Shown: in pieces, positions 54,601-64,000 of the stretch
Numbering within the stretch: position 1 is the stretch's first letter
Layout of the letters: each line of letters starts with the position of its first letter
Assembly (NCBI GenBank): GCA_037974335.1
Contig: CM075760.1
Coordinates: 12,299,714 to 12,363,713, forward strand
Length of the DNA: 64,000 nucleotides
From: Prionace glauca
Lineage: Eukaryota > Chordata > Chondrichthyes > Carcharhiniformes > Carcharhinidae
Direction: 5' to 3'
Made by a program: the position numbers and the translations under genes
Notes under the pieces: model-generated
Databases searched by the model: none
Told to the model about the DNA's origin: nothing
What the model saw: the letters and a program-made list of their open reading frames with translations, nothing else

Positions 54601-57600
54601 CTTTTTTTCTGACTTTTTTTCTGACTTTTTTTTCTGACTTTTTTTCTGACTTTTTTTCTGACTTTTTTTCTGACTTTTTTTCTGACTTTTTTTCTGACTT
54701 TTTTTCTGACTTTTTTCTGACTTTTTTTCTGACTTTTTTTTCTGACTTTTTTTTCTGACTTTTTTTCTGACGTTTTTTTCTGACTTTTTTTTCTGACGTT
54801 TTTTTCTGACTTTTTTTTCTGACTTTTTTTTCTGACTTTTTTTTCTGACTTTTTTTTCTGACTTTTTTTTCTGACTTTTTTTTCTGACTTTTTTTTCTGA
54901 CTTTTTTTTCTGACTTTTTTTTCTGACTTTTTTTTCTGACTTTTTTTTCTGACTTTTTTTTCTGACTTTTTTTTCTGACTTTTTTTTCTGACTTTTTTTT
55001 CTGACTTTTTTTTCTGACTTTTTTTTCTGACTTTTTTTTCTGACTTTTTTTTCTGACTTTTTTTTCTGACTTTTTTTTCTGACTTTTTTTTCTGACTTTT
55101 TTTTCTGACTTTTTTTTCTGACTTTTTTTTCTGACTTTTTTTTCTGACTTTTTTTTCTGACTTTTTTTTCTGACTTTTTTTTCTGACTTTTTTTTCTGAC
55201 TTTTTTTTCTGACTTTTTTTTCTGACTTTTTTTTCTGACTTTTTTTTCTGACTTTTTTTTCTGACTTTTTTTTCTGACTTTTTTTTCTGACTTTTTTTTC
55301 TGACTTTTTTTTCTGACTTTTTTTTCTGACTTTTTTTTCTGACTTTTTTTTCTGACTTTTTTTTCTGACTTTTTTTTCTGACTTTTTTTTCTGACTTTTT
55401 TTTCTGACTTTTTTTTCTGACTTTTTTTTCTGACTTTTTTTTCTGACTTTTTTTTCTGACTTTTTTTTCTGACTTTTTTTTCTGACTTTTTTTTCTGACT
55501 TTTTTTTCTGACTTTTTTTTCTGACTTTTTTTTCTGACTTTTTTTTCTGACTTTTTTTTCTGACTTTTTTTTCTGACTTTTTTTTCTGACTTTTTTTTCT
55601 GACTTTTTTTTCTGACTTTTTTTTCTGACTTTTTTTTCTGACTTTTTTTTCTGACTTTTTTTTCTGACTTTTTTTTCTGACTTTTTTTTCTGACTTTTTT
55701 TTCTGACTTTTTTTTCTGACTTTTTTTCTGACTTTTTTTCTGACTTTTTTTCTGACTTTTTTTCTGACTTTTTTTCTGACTTTTTTTTCTGACTTTTTTT
55801 TCTGACTTTTTTTCTGACTTTTTTTCTGACTTTTTTTCTGACTTTTTTTCTGACTTTTTTTCCTCACTTTTTTTCCTGACTTTTTTTCCTGACTTTTTTT
55901 CCTGACTTTTTTTTCTGACTTTTTTTTCTGACTTTTTTTTCTGACTTTTTTTTCTGACTTTTTTTCTGTCTTTTTTTCTGTCTTTTTTTCTGTCTTTTTT
56001 TCTGTCTTTTTTTCTGTCTTTTTTTCTGTCTTTTTTTCTGTCTTTTTTTCTGACTTTTTTTCTGACTTTTTTTTCTGACTTTTTTTTCTGTCTTTTTTTC
56101 TGTCTTTTTTTCTGTCTTTTTTTCTGTCTTTTTTTCTGTCTTTTTTTCTGTCTTTTTTTCTGTCTTTTTTTCTGTCTTTTTTTCTGTCTTTTTTTCTGTC
56201 TTTTTTTCTGACTTTTTTTTCTGACTTTTTTTTCTGACTTTTTTTTCTGACTTTTTTTTCTGACTTTTTTTCTGACTTTTTTTCTGACTTTTTTTTCTGA
56301 CTTTTTTTCTGACTTTTTTTCTGACTTTTTTTCTGACTTTTTTTCTGACTTTTTTTCTGACTTTTTTCTGACTTTTTTTCTGACTTTTTTTTCTGACTTT
56401 TTTTTCTGACTTTTTTTCTGACTTTTTTTCTGACTTTTTTTCTGACTTTTTTTCTGACTTTTTTTCTGACTTTTTTTCCTCACTTTTTTTCCTGACTTTT
56501 TTTCCTGACTTTTTTTTCTGACTTTTTTTTCTGACTTTTTTTTCTGACTTTTTTTTCTGACTTTTTTTTCTGACTTTTTTTCTGACTTTTTTTCTGACTT
56601 TTTTTTCTGACTTTTTTTCTGACTTTTTTTCTGACTTTTTTTCTGACTTTTTTTCTGACTTTTTTTCTGACTTTTTTTCTGACTTTTTTTCTGACTTTTT
56701 TTCTGACTTTTTTTTCTGACTTTTTTTCTGACTTTTTTTCTGACTTTTTTTCTGACTTTTTTTCTGACTTTTTTTCCTCACTTTTTTTCCTGACTTTTTT
56801 TCCTGACTTTTTTTTCTGACTTTTTTTTCTGACTTTTTTTTCTGTCTTTTTTTCTGTCTTTTTTTCTGTCTTTTTTCCTGACTTTTTTTTCTGACTTTTT
56901 TTTCTGACTTTTTTTTCTGACTTTTTTTTCTGACTTTTTTTTCTGTCTTTTTTTCTGTCTTTTTTTCTGTCTTTTTTTCTGTCTTTTTTTCTGTCTTTTT
57001 TTCTGTCTTTTTTTCTGTCTTTTTTTCTGACTTTTTTTCTGACTTTTTTTTCTGTCTTTTTTTCTGTCTTTTTTTCTGTCTTTTTTTCTGTCTTTTTTTC
57101 TGTCTTTTTTTCTGTCTTTTTTTCTGTCTTTTTTTCTGTCTTTTTTTCTGTCTTTTTTTCTGTCTTTTTTTCTGACTTTTTTTTCTGACTTTTTTTTCTG
57201 ACTTTTTTTTCTGACTTTTTTTTCTGACTTTTTTTCTGACTTTTTTTCTGACTTTTTTTTCTGACTTTTTTTCTGACTTTTTTTCTGACTTTTTTTCTGA
57301 CTTTTTTTCTGACTTTTTTTCTGACTTTTTTTCTGACTTTTTTCTGACTTTTTTTCTGACTTTTTTTTCTGACTTTTTTTTCTGACTTTTTTTCTGACGT
57401 TTTTTTCTGACTTTTTTTTCTGACGTTTTTTTCTGACTTTTTTTTCTGACTTTTTTTCTGACTTTTTTTTCTGACTTTTTTTTCTGACTTTTTTTTCTGA
57501 CTTTTTTTCTGACTTTTTTTTCTGACTTTTTTTTCTGACTTTTTTTTCTGACTTTTTTTTCTGACTTTTTTTTCTGACTTTTTTTTCTGACTTTTTTTTC

Positions 57601-58720
57601 TGACTTTTTTTTCTGACTTTTTTTTCTGACTTTTTTTTCTGACTTTTTTTTCTGACTTTTTTTTCTGACTTTTTTTTCTGACTTTTTTTTCTGACTTTTT
57701 TTTCTGACTTTTTTTTCTGACTTTTTTTTCTGACTTTTTTTTCTGACTTTTTTTTCTGACTTTTTTTTCTGACTTTTTTTTCTGACTTTTTTTTCTGACT
57801 TTTTTTTCTGACTTTTTTTTCTGACTTTTTTTTCTGACTTTTTTTTCTGACTTTTTTTTCTGACTTTTTTTTCTGACTTTTTTTTCTGACTTTTTTTTCT
57901 GACTTTTTTTTCTGACTTTTTTTTCTGACTTTTTTTTCTGACTTTTTTTTCTGACTTTTTTTTCTGACTTTTTTTTCTGACTTTTTTTTCTGACTTTTTT
58001 TTCTGACTTTTTTTTCTGACTTTTTTTTCTGACTTTTTTTTCTGACTTTTTTTTCTGACTTTTTTTTCTGACTTTTTTTTCTGACTTTTTTTTCTGACTT
58101 TTTTTCTGACTTTTTTTTCTGACTTTTTTTTCTGACTTTTTTTTCTGACTTTTTTTTCTGACTTTTTTTTCTGACTTTTTTTTCTGACTTTTTTTTCTGA
58201 CTTTTTTTTCTGACTTTTTTTTCTGACTTTTTTTTCTGACTTTTTTTTCTGACTTTTTTTTCTGACTTTTTTTTCTGACTTTTTTTTCTGACTTTTTTTT
58301 CTGACTTTTTTTTCTGACTTTTTTTTCTGACTTTTTTTTCTGACTTTTTTTTCTGACTTTTTTTTCTGACTTTTTTTTCTGACTTTTTTTTCTGACTTTT
58401 TTTTCTGACTTTTTTTTCTGACTTTTTTTTCTGACTTTTTTTTCTGACTTTTTTTTCTGACTTTTTTTTCTGACTTTTTTTTCTGACTTTTTTTCTGACT
58501 TTTTTTCTGACTTTTTTTTCTGACTTTTTTTTCTGACTTTTTTTTCTGACTTTTTTTTCTGACTTTTTTTTCTGACTTTTTTTTCTGACTTTTTTTTCTG
58601 ACTTTTTTTTCTGACTTTTTTTTCTGACTTTTTTTTCTGACTTTTTTTTCTGACTTTTTTTTCTGACTTTTTTTCTGACTTTTTTTTCTGACTTTTTTTT
58701 CTGACTTTTTTTTCTGACTT
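51673..58720. repeat. 12/13-bp satellite array B, 7 kb, with higher-order repeat
   Basis: Units are ctgac or ctgtc plus seven or eight T, giving 12 or 13 bp. Rare variants are cctcac (ending at 52560, 53254, 53870, 54156, 55867, 56483, 56781), cctgac and ctgacg. Spacing of the cctcac markers (616, 286, 1711, then 616, 298) shows a higher-order unit of about 2.61 kb copied once. Reverse-strand frames up to 957 codons (Lys, Ser, Glu, Gln, Arg, Val, Asp) are open only because the unit has no stop in any frame; I do not call them genes. Confidence 0.97.
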
Positions 58721-58791
58721 GAGATTCCTCTGAGCATTCCAGCCCAATTATCCCATCACCAAACTAATGTTGATAATAATATTTGCACCCA

Positions 58792-60630
58792 CTTTAATCT
58801 GCCCCCCCCTTTAATCTGCCCCCCCCCTTTAATCTGCCCCCCCTTTAATCTGCCCCCCCTTTAATCTGCCCCCCCTTTAATTTGCCCCCCCTTTAATTTG
58901 CCCCCCCCTTTAATTTGCCCCCCCCTTTAATTTGCCCCCCCCTTAATTTGCCCCCCCCTTAATTTGCCCCCCCCTTAATTTGCCCCCCCTTTAATTTGCC
59001 CCCCCTTTAATTTCCCCCCCCTTTAATTTGCCCCCCCCTTTAATTTGCCCCCCCCTTTAATTTGCCCCCCCCTTTAATTTGCCCCCCCCTTTAATTTGCC
59101 CCCCCTTTAATTTGCCCCCCCCTTTAATTTGCCCCCCCCTTTAATTTGCCCCCCCCTTTAATTTGCCCCCCCCTTTAATTTGCCCCCCCCTTTAATTTGC
59201 CCCCCCCTTTAATTTGCCCCCCCCTTTAATTTGCCCCCCCCTTTAATTTGCCCCCCCCTTTAATTTGCCCCCCCCTTTAATTTGCCCCCCCCTTTAATTT
59301 GCCCCCCCCTTTAATTTGCCCCCCCTTTAATTTGCCCCCCCTTTAATTTGCCCCCCCCTTTAATTTGCCCCCCCCTTTAATTTGCCCCCCCCTTTAATTT
59401 GCCCCCCCTTTAATTTGCCCCCCCTTTAATTTGCCCCCCCTTTAATTTGCCCCCCCTTTAATTTGCCCCCCCTTTAATTTGCCCCCCCTTTAATTTGCCC
59501 CCCCTTTAATTTGCCCCCCCTTTAATTTGCCCCCCCTTTAATTTGCCCCCCCTTTAATTTGCCCCCCCTTTAATTTGCCCCCCCTTTAATTTGCCCCCCC
59601 TTTAATTTGCCCCCCCTTTAATTTGCCCCCCCTTTAATTTGCCCCCCCTTTAATTTGCCCCCCCTTTAATTTGCCCCCCCTTTAATTTGCCCCCCCTTTA
59701 ATTTGCCCCCCCTTTAATTTGCCCCCCCTTTAATTTGCCCCCCCCTTTAATTTGCCCCCCCTTTAATTTGCCCCCCCTTTAATTTGCCCCCCCTTTAATT
59801 TGCCCCCCCTTTAATTTGCCCCCCCTTTAATTTGCCCCCCCCTTTAATTTGCCCCCCCCTTTAATTTGCCCCCCCTTTAATTTGCCCCCCCCTTTAATTT
59901 GCCCCCCCCTTTAATTTGCCCCCCCCTTTAATTTGCCCCCCCTTTAATTTGCCCCCCCCTTTAATTTGCCCCCCCTTTAATTTGCCCCCCCTTTAATTTG
60001 CCCCCCCCTTTAATTTGCCCCCCCCTTTAATTTGCCCCCCCCTTTAATTTGCCCCCCCCTTTAATTTGCCCCCCCCTTTAATTTGCCCCCCCCTTTAATT
60101 TGCCCCCCCCTTTAATTTGCCCCCCCCTTTAATTTGCCCCCCCTTTAATTTGCCCCCCCTTTAATTTGCCCCCCCCTTTAATTTGCCCCCCCCTTTAATT
60201 TGCCCCCCCCTTTAATTTGCCCCCCCCTTTAATTTGCCCCCCCTTTAATTTGCCCCCCCCCTTTAATTTGCCCCCCCCTTTAATTTGCCCCCCCCTTTAA
60301 TTTGCCCCCCCCTTTAATTTGCCCCCCCCTTTAATTTGCCCCCCCCTTTAATTTGCCCCCCCCTTTAATTTGCCCCCCCCTTTAATTTGCCCCCCCCTTT
60401 AATTTGCCCCCCCCTTTAATTTGCCCCCCCCTTTAATTTGCCCCCCCCTTTAATTTGCCCCCCCCTTTAATTTGCCCCCCCCTTTAATTTGCCCCCCCCT
60501 TTAATTTGCCCCCCCCTTTAATTTGCCCCCCCCTTTAATTTGCCCCCCCTTTAATTTGCCCCCCCTTTAATTTGCCCCCCCTTTAATTTGCCCCCCCTTT
60601 AATTTGCCCCCCCTTTAATTTGCCCCCCCC
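58792..60630. repeat. 16/17-bp satellite array C
   Basis: Unit tttaatttgccccccc, with 6-8 C. The first few units read tttaatctg instead of tttaatttg, forming a link with array A's tttaatct core. Roughly 110 copies. It starts 72 bp after array B. Confidence 0.96.
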
Positions 60631-60694
60631 TTATCTTCTACCCACTGCCAAATCCCTCTGATCCCTCTAATTCTCCCCCCACTGAAACCTCCCC

Positions 60695-62155
60695 TGCACT
60701 TTAAGCCCCCCCCCCAGCACTTTAAGCCCCCCCCCAGCACTTTAAGCCCCCCCCCCAGCACTTTAAGCCCCCCCCCAGCACTTTAAGCCCCCCCCCAGCA
60801 CTTTAAGCCCCCCCCAGCACTTTAAGCCCCCCCCAGCACTTTAAGCCCCCCCCAGCACTTTAAGCCCCCCCCCAGCACTTTAAGCCCCCCCCCAGCACTT
60901 TAAGCCCCCCCCCAGCACTTTAAGTCCCCCCCCAGCACTTTAAGTCCCCCCCCAGCACTTTAAGCCCCCCCCCAGCACTTTAAGCCCCCCCCCAGCACTT
61001 TAAGCCCCCCCCCAGCACTTTAAGCCCCCCCCCAGCACTTTAAGCCCCCCCCCAGCACTTTAAGCCCCCCCCCAGCACTTTAAGCCCCCCCCCAGCACTT
61101 TAAGCCCCCCCCCAGCACTTTAAGCCCCCCCCCAGCACTTTAAGCCCCCCCCAGCACTTTAAGCCCCCCCCCAGCACTTTAAGCCCCCCCCCAGCACTTT
61201 AAGCCCCCCCCCAGCACTTTAAGCCCCCCCCAGCACTTTAAGCCCCCCCCAGCACTTTAAGCCCCCCCCCAGCACTTTAAGCCCCCCCCCAGCACTTTAA
61301 GCCCCCCCCCAGCACTTTAAGCCCCCCCCAGCACTTTAAGCCCCCCCCCAGCACTTTAAGCCCCCCCCCAGCACTTTAAGCCCCCCCCCTGCACTTTAAG
61401 CCCCCCCCCTGCACTTTAAGCCCCCCCCCTGCACTTTAAGCCCCCCCCCTGCACTTTAAGCCCCCCCCTGCACTTTAAGCCCCCCCCCTGCACTTTAAGC
61501 CCCCCCCCTGCACTTTAAGCCCCCCCCCTGCACTTTAAGCCCCCCCCCTGCACTTTAAGCCCCCCCCCTGCACTTTAAGCCCCCCCCCTGCACTTTAAGC
61601 CCCCCCCCTGCACTTTAAGCCCCCCCCCTGCACTTTAAGCCCCCCCCCTGCACTTTAAGCCCCCCCCCTGCACTTTAAGCCCCCCCCCTGCACTTTAAGC
61701 CCCCCCCCTGCACTTTAAGCCCCCCCCCTGCACTTTAAGCCCCCCCCCTGCACTTTAAGCCCCCCCCCTGCACTTTAAGCCCCCCCCTGCACTTTAAGCC
61801 CCCCCCCTGCACTTTAAGCCCCCCCCCTGCACTTTAAGCCCCCCCCCTGCACTTTAAGCCCCCCCCCTGCACTTTAAGCCCCCCCCCTGCACTTTAAGCC
61901 CCCCCCCTGCACTTTAAGCCCCCCCCCTGCACTTTAAGCCCCCCCCCTGCACTTTAAGCCCCCCCCCTGCACTTTAAGCCCCCCCCTGCACTTTAAGCCC
62001 CCCCCCTGCACTTTAAGCCCCCCCCCTGCACTTTAAGCCCCCCCCCTGCACTTTAAGCCCCCCCCCTGCACTTTAAGCCCCCCCCTGCACTTTAAGCCCC
62101 CCCCCTGCACTTTAAGCCCCCCCCCTGCACTTTAAGCCCCCCCCCTGCACTTTAT
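60695..62155. repeat. ~20-bp satellite array D
   Basis: Unit (c/t)(a/t)gcactttaagcccccccc with 7-10 C. The first part uses cagcacttt and the second part (from about 61387) ctgcacttt, so two homogenised sub-blocks exist. About 72 copies. The array ends at cactttatcccctctaac. Confidence 0.96.
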
Positions 62156-63574
62156 CCCCTCTAACCCTCCCCACTGCCACATCTCTCTCAGCCCCTTCCC
62201 CAATCCCCTCTGCCCAATCTTCTTCACCCCCCCCTCAAAGGCACTCACCGCCAAAACCCCCCCGAGCCTGGGATCCCCCCCTCTCCCCTTTAATCCCCCT
62301 GAATCCCTCAAATTCCCCACCAGAATCCCAGAGTCTCCCCCTACATCCCTCTCCACTCTCCCCTTTAATCTCCCTCAGTCCCTCCCCACATCCCTCTCCG
62401 CTCCCAATCCCTCTCAGTTGCCTCTCCTGCCCTCGCCCTGGTAAATTCCCACTCCCTCCCTGTGAACAGCCCCTAGACTGACAGAATCCCCCCCCCCTTT
62501 CTAATTACTGTACCCCACCGCCCCTCCCCCCAAAGCAATCAATCCCTCTCCACTCCCCCTGACACACAGACCACTAACCCTCAGTGTAAAAGCCCCACCC
62601 GCCTATCTGTGTATAAAAATGAACGACAAAGACACGGGCATTTTTATTAATATTTTTCTCTCTGGTTATAGCTCTTGTCCGAGGATTCCTCACAGCAAAA
62701 CTACTTGCTCTCTGCATCGCCAAACTTTCCGGAAGAATTCTCCTTGGTTGAAAGAGAGAAAGAGAAAATAAAGTGAAATTTGATTAAAGACAAAACAAAA
62801 AAGCTGATGGTAAACAATAAAAGGCACAGCAAGATCCCAGGACTTGCTGATATTCACAATCTCACTGAGGGGTGGTAGGGGGAACATTCATTTCCACATC
62901 CTCATTATTAACCCCTGACAAAATGGGAACAATTTTCAAATGAAATGAACATCCAAATGCCTCCTGACTGTCCCGATATTTAATTTATTAAAACACATCA
63001 AAGTATTCTGGGGGGGGGGGGGGGATTCACTCCACAGACAGGCCAGTGAATTAACACAGGATCCCACAATGAAATTCCCACTTGTATCATCAGTCACCTC
63101 TCCACTCCCCCCTCCTCTGTTTCTCCCTCTCTGTCTCTTACACACTCCCCCCACATCGATACCTGTCTCTCTCACTCTTTTCCTCTCTCTCTGTCTCCCT
63201 GTCTAATATTATGAAGTTGCTTATATAAAGATCAAAGTGTGGTGTTTTACAAATGGAAATACTGAAAAGATGCTTTAAAAAAAAACCAAAATAACCCACC
63301 TAGCATTGAGTCTTTTGAAATCCTGTGTCTTTGGGATTTTAAGCTGCAGAAGACAACTTTATAACATCTGTGTCCAAAACAGCAGCATCCAGAATCCCAG
63401 CAGCAAAACAGGCTTTCAATTAGACCAATGATTTTAAAACAAGCTCTCAAACACACACACACACACAACCAATAGACAGTTTCATTTTACAGATATTTCA
63501 TTTACTCTCTGCCACCCACCAAAGGGTTAACCTGTTTGTGACTAATTACAAAGCCGGGATATTTTAACCCCAGG
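62156..63574. other. Pyrimidine-rich flank, no gene
   Basis: CT-rich single-copy sequence to about 62580, including two ctcccctttaatc phrases at 62282 and 62357 that resemble array units, and the 26-bp match at 62456. A TATA-like tataaaaat is at 62613. Poly-G at 63010-63024, CA run at 63449-63466. No coding exon was recognised. Confidence 0.5.
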
Positions 63575-64000
63575 CTTCTCAGTTACACTGTCTCTCAGTA
63601 AAATCTCAATATTAATTCATGGGGAATAGAGACAAATATATTAAAATACCAGAAAATGTTTAAATTAAACAGCACGAGAGCCCAGGATTCCCCCTTCTCA
63701 GTTACACTGTCTCTCAGTAAAATCTCAATATTAATTCATGGGGAATAGAGACAGAAATATATTAAAATACCAGAAAATGTTTAAATTAAATAGCACGAGA
63801 GCCCAGGATTCCCCCTTCTCAGTTACACTGTCTCTCAGTAAAATCTCAATATTAATTCATGGGGAAAAGAGAGAAATATATTAAAATATCAGAAAATGTT
63901 TAAATTAAACAGCACTAGAGCCCAGGATTCCCCCTTCTCAGTTACACTGTCTCTCAGTAAAATCTCAATATTAATTCATGGGGACACAGTGAGCACGTGA
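63575..64000. repeat. ~120-bp tandem repeat at right edge
   Basis: Units start at 63575, 63694, 63815 and 63934 (cttctcagttacactgtctc), spacing 119-121 bp, near identical. The fourth copy diverges after ttaattcatgggg, so the array seems to end there, at the window edge. Confidence 0.95.

Noticed and set aside
51644-58747. Very long Lys-rich open frames (up to 957 codons) on the minus strand
   Set aside because: The repeat unit GTCAG or GACAG plus A7-8 has no stop in any frame, so frames are open by composition. Several overlapping frames read equally well, with no start context or protein-like diversity.

Overview
The window reads as nuclear DNA of a cartilaginous fish, most likely a shark. 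Four signs support this. There is a compact unrearranged immunoglobulin heavy-chain cluster (VH-D-J within 1.4 kb) of the elasmobranch multi-cluster type. Many tRNA-derived SINEs of the kind known from sharks (HE1-like) are present. There are several generations of CR1-type LINEs. There is also a two-exon receptor of the GPR139-like group that is expanded in sharks. I could not run any search; all identifications are from recognition of sequence.

Layout. 1-3.8 kb: noncoding, made of decayed direct repeats, lying on the constant-region side of the J segment; no constant exon is visible. 3.8-5.25 kb: intact germline J, D, VH and leader on the minus strand, with recombination signals and a TATA-like palindrome. 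5.3-12.9 kb: noncoding DNA with SINE, LINE-tail and minisatellite remnants. 13.0-17.3 kb: a decayed paralogue of the VH unit, split by a SINE, a LINE-type 3' tail, a young CR1 LINE with a 698-codon open frame, and further SINEs. 17.3-24.7 kb: older CR1 fragments. Inside them sits a 1.54 kb direct duplication whose two copies are separated exactly by a young, 5'-truncated CR1. 24.7-31 kb: noncoding, ending in a 14-copy, 84-bp minisatellite. 31-38 kb: a two-exon GPR139-like receptor gene lying between two copies of a 0.7 kb direct repeat. 37.9-42 kb: a tRNA cluster (Phe, Val, Glu, Gly, plus degenerate Glu and Asn copies). 42.5-48 kb: CR1 and SINE remnants, a CpG-rich promoter-like island at 43.2-43.9 kb and a 52-bp minisatellite. 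48.2 kb: a single isolated exon of EMC4. 50.8-62.15 kb: four contiguous simple satellite arrays, one with a 2.6 kb higher-order repeat. The right edge carries 120-bp repeats.

Only a few loci look functional: the VH-D-J unit, the receptor, four tRNAs and possibly the CpG island and the EMC4 exon. The rest is repeat-derived. The long open frames over the satellite are an artefact of a stop-free repeat unit. The signals most worth a second look are the CR1 insertion bounded by 1.54 kb direct repeats, the satellite block, the isolated EMC4 exon, the inverted tRNA-Glu duplication and the decayed second VH unit.
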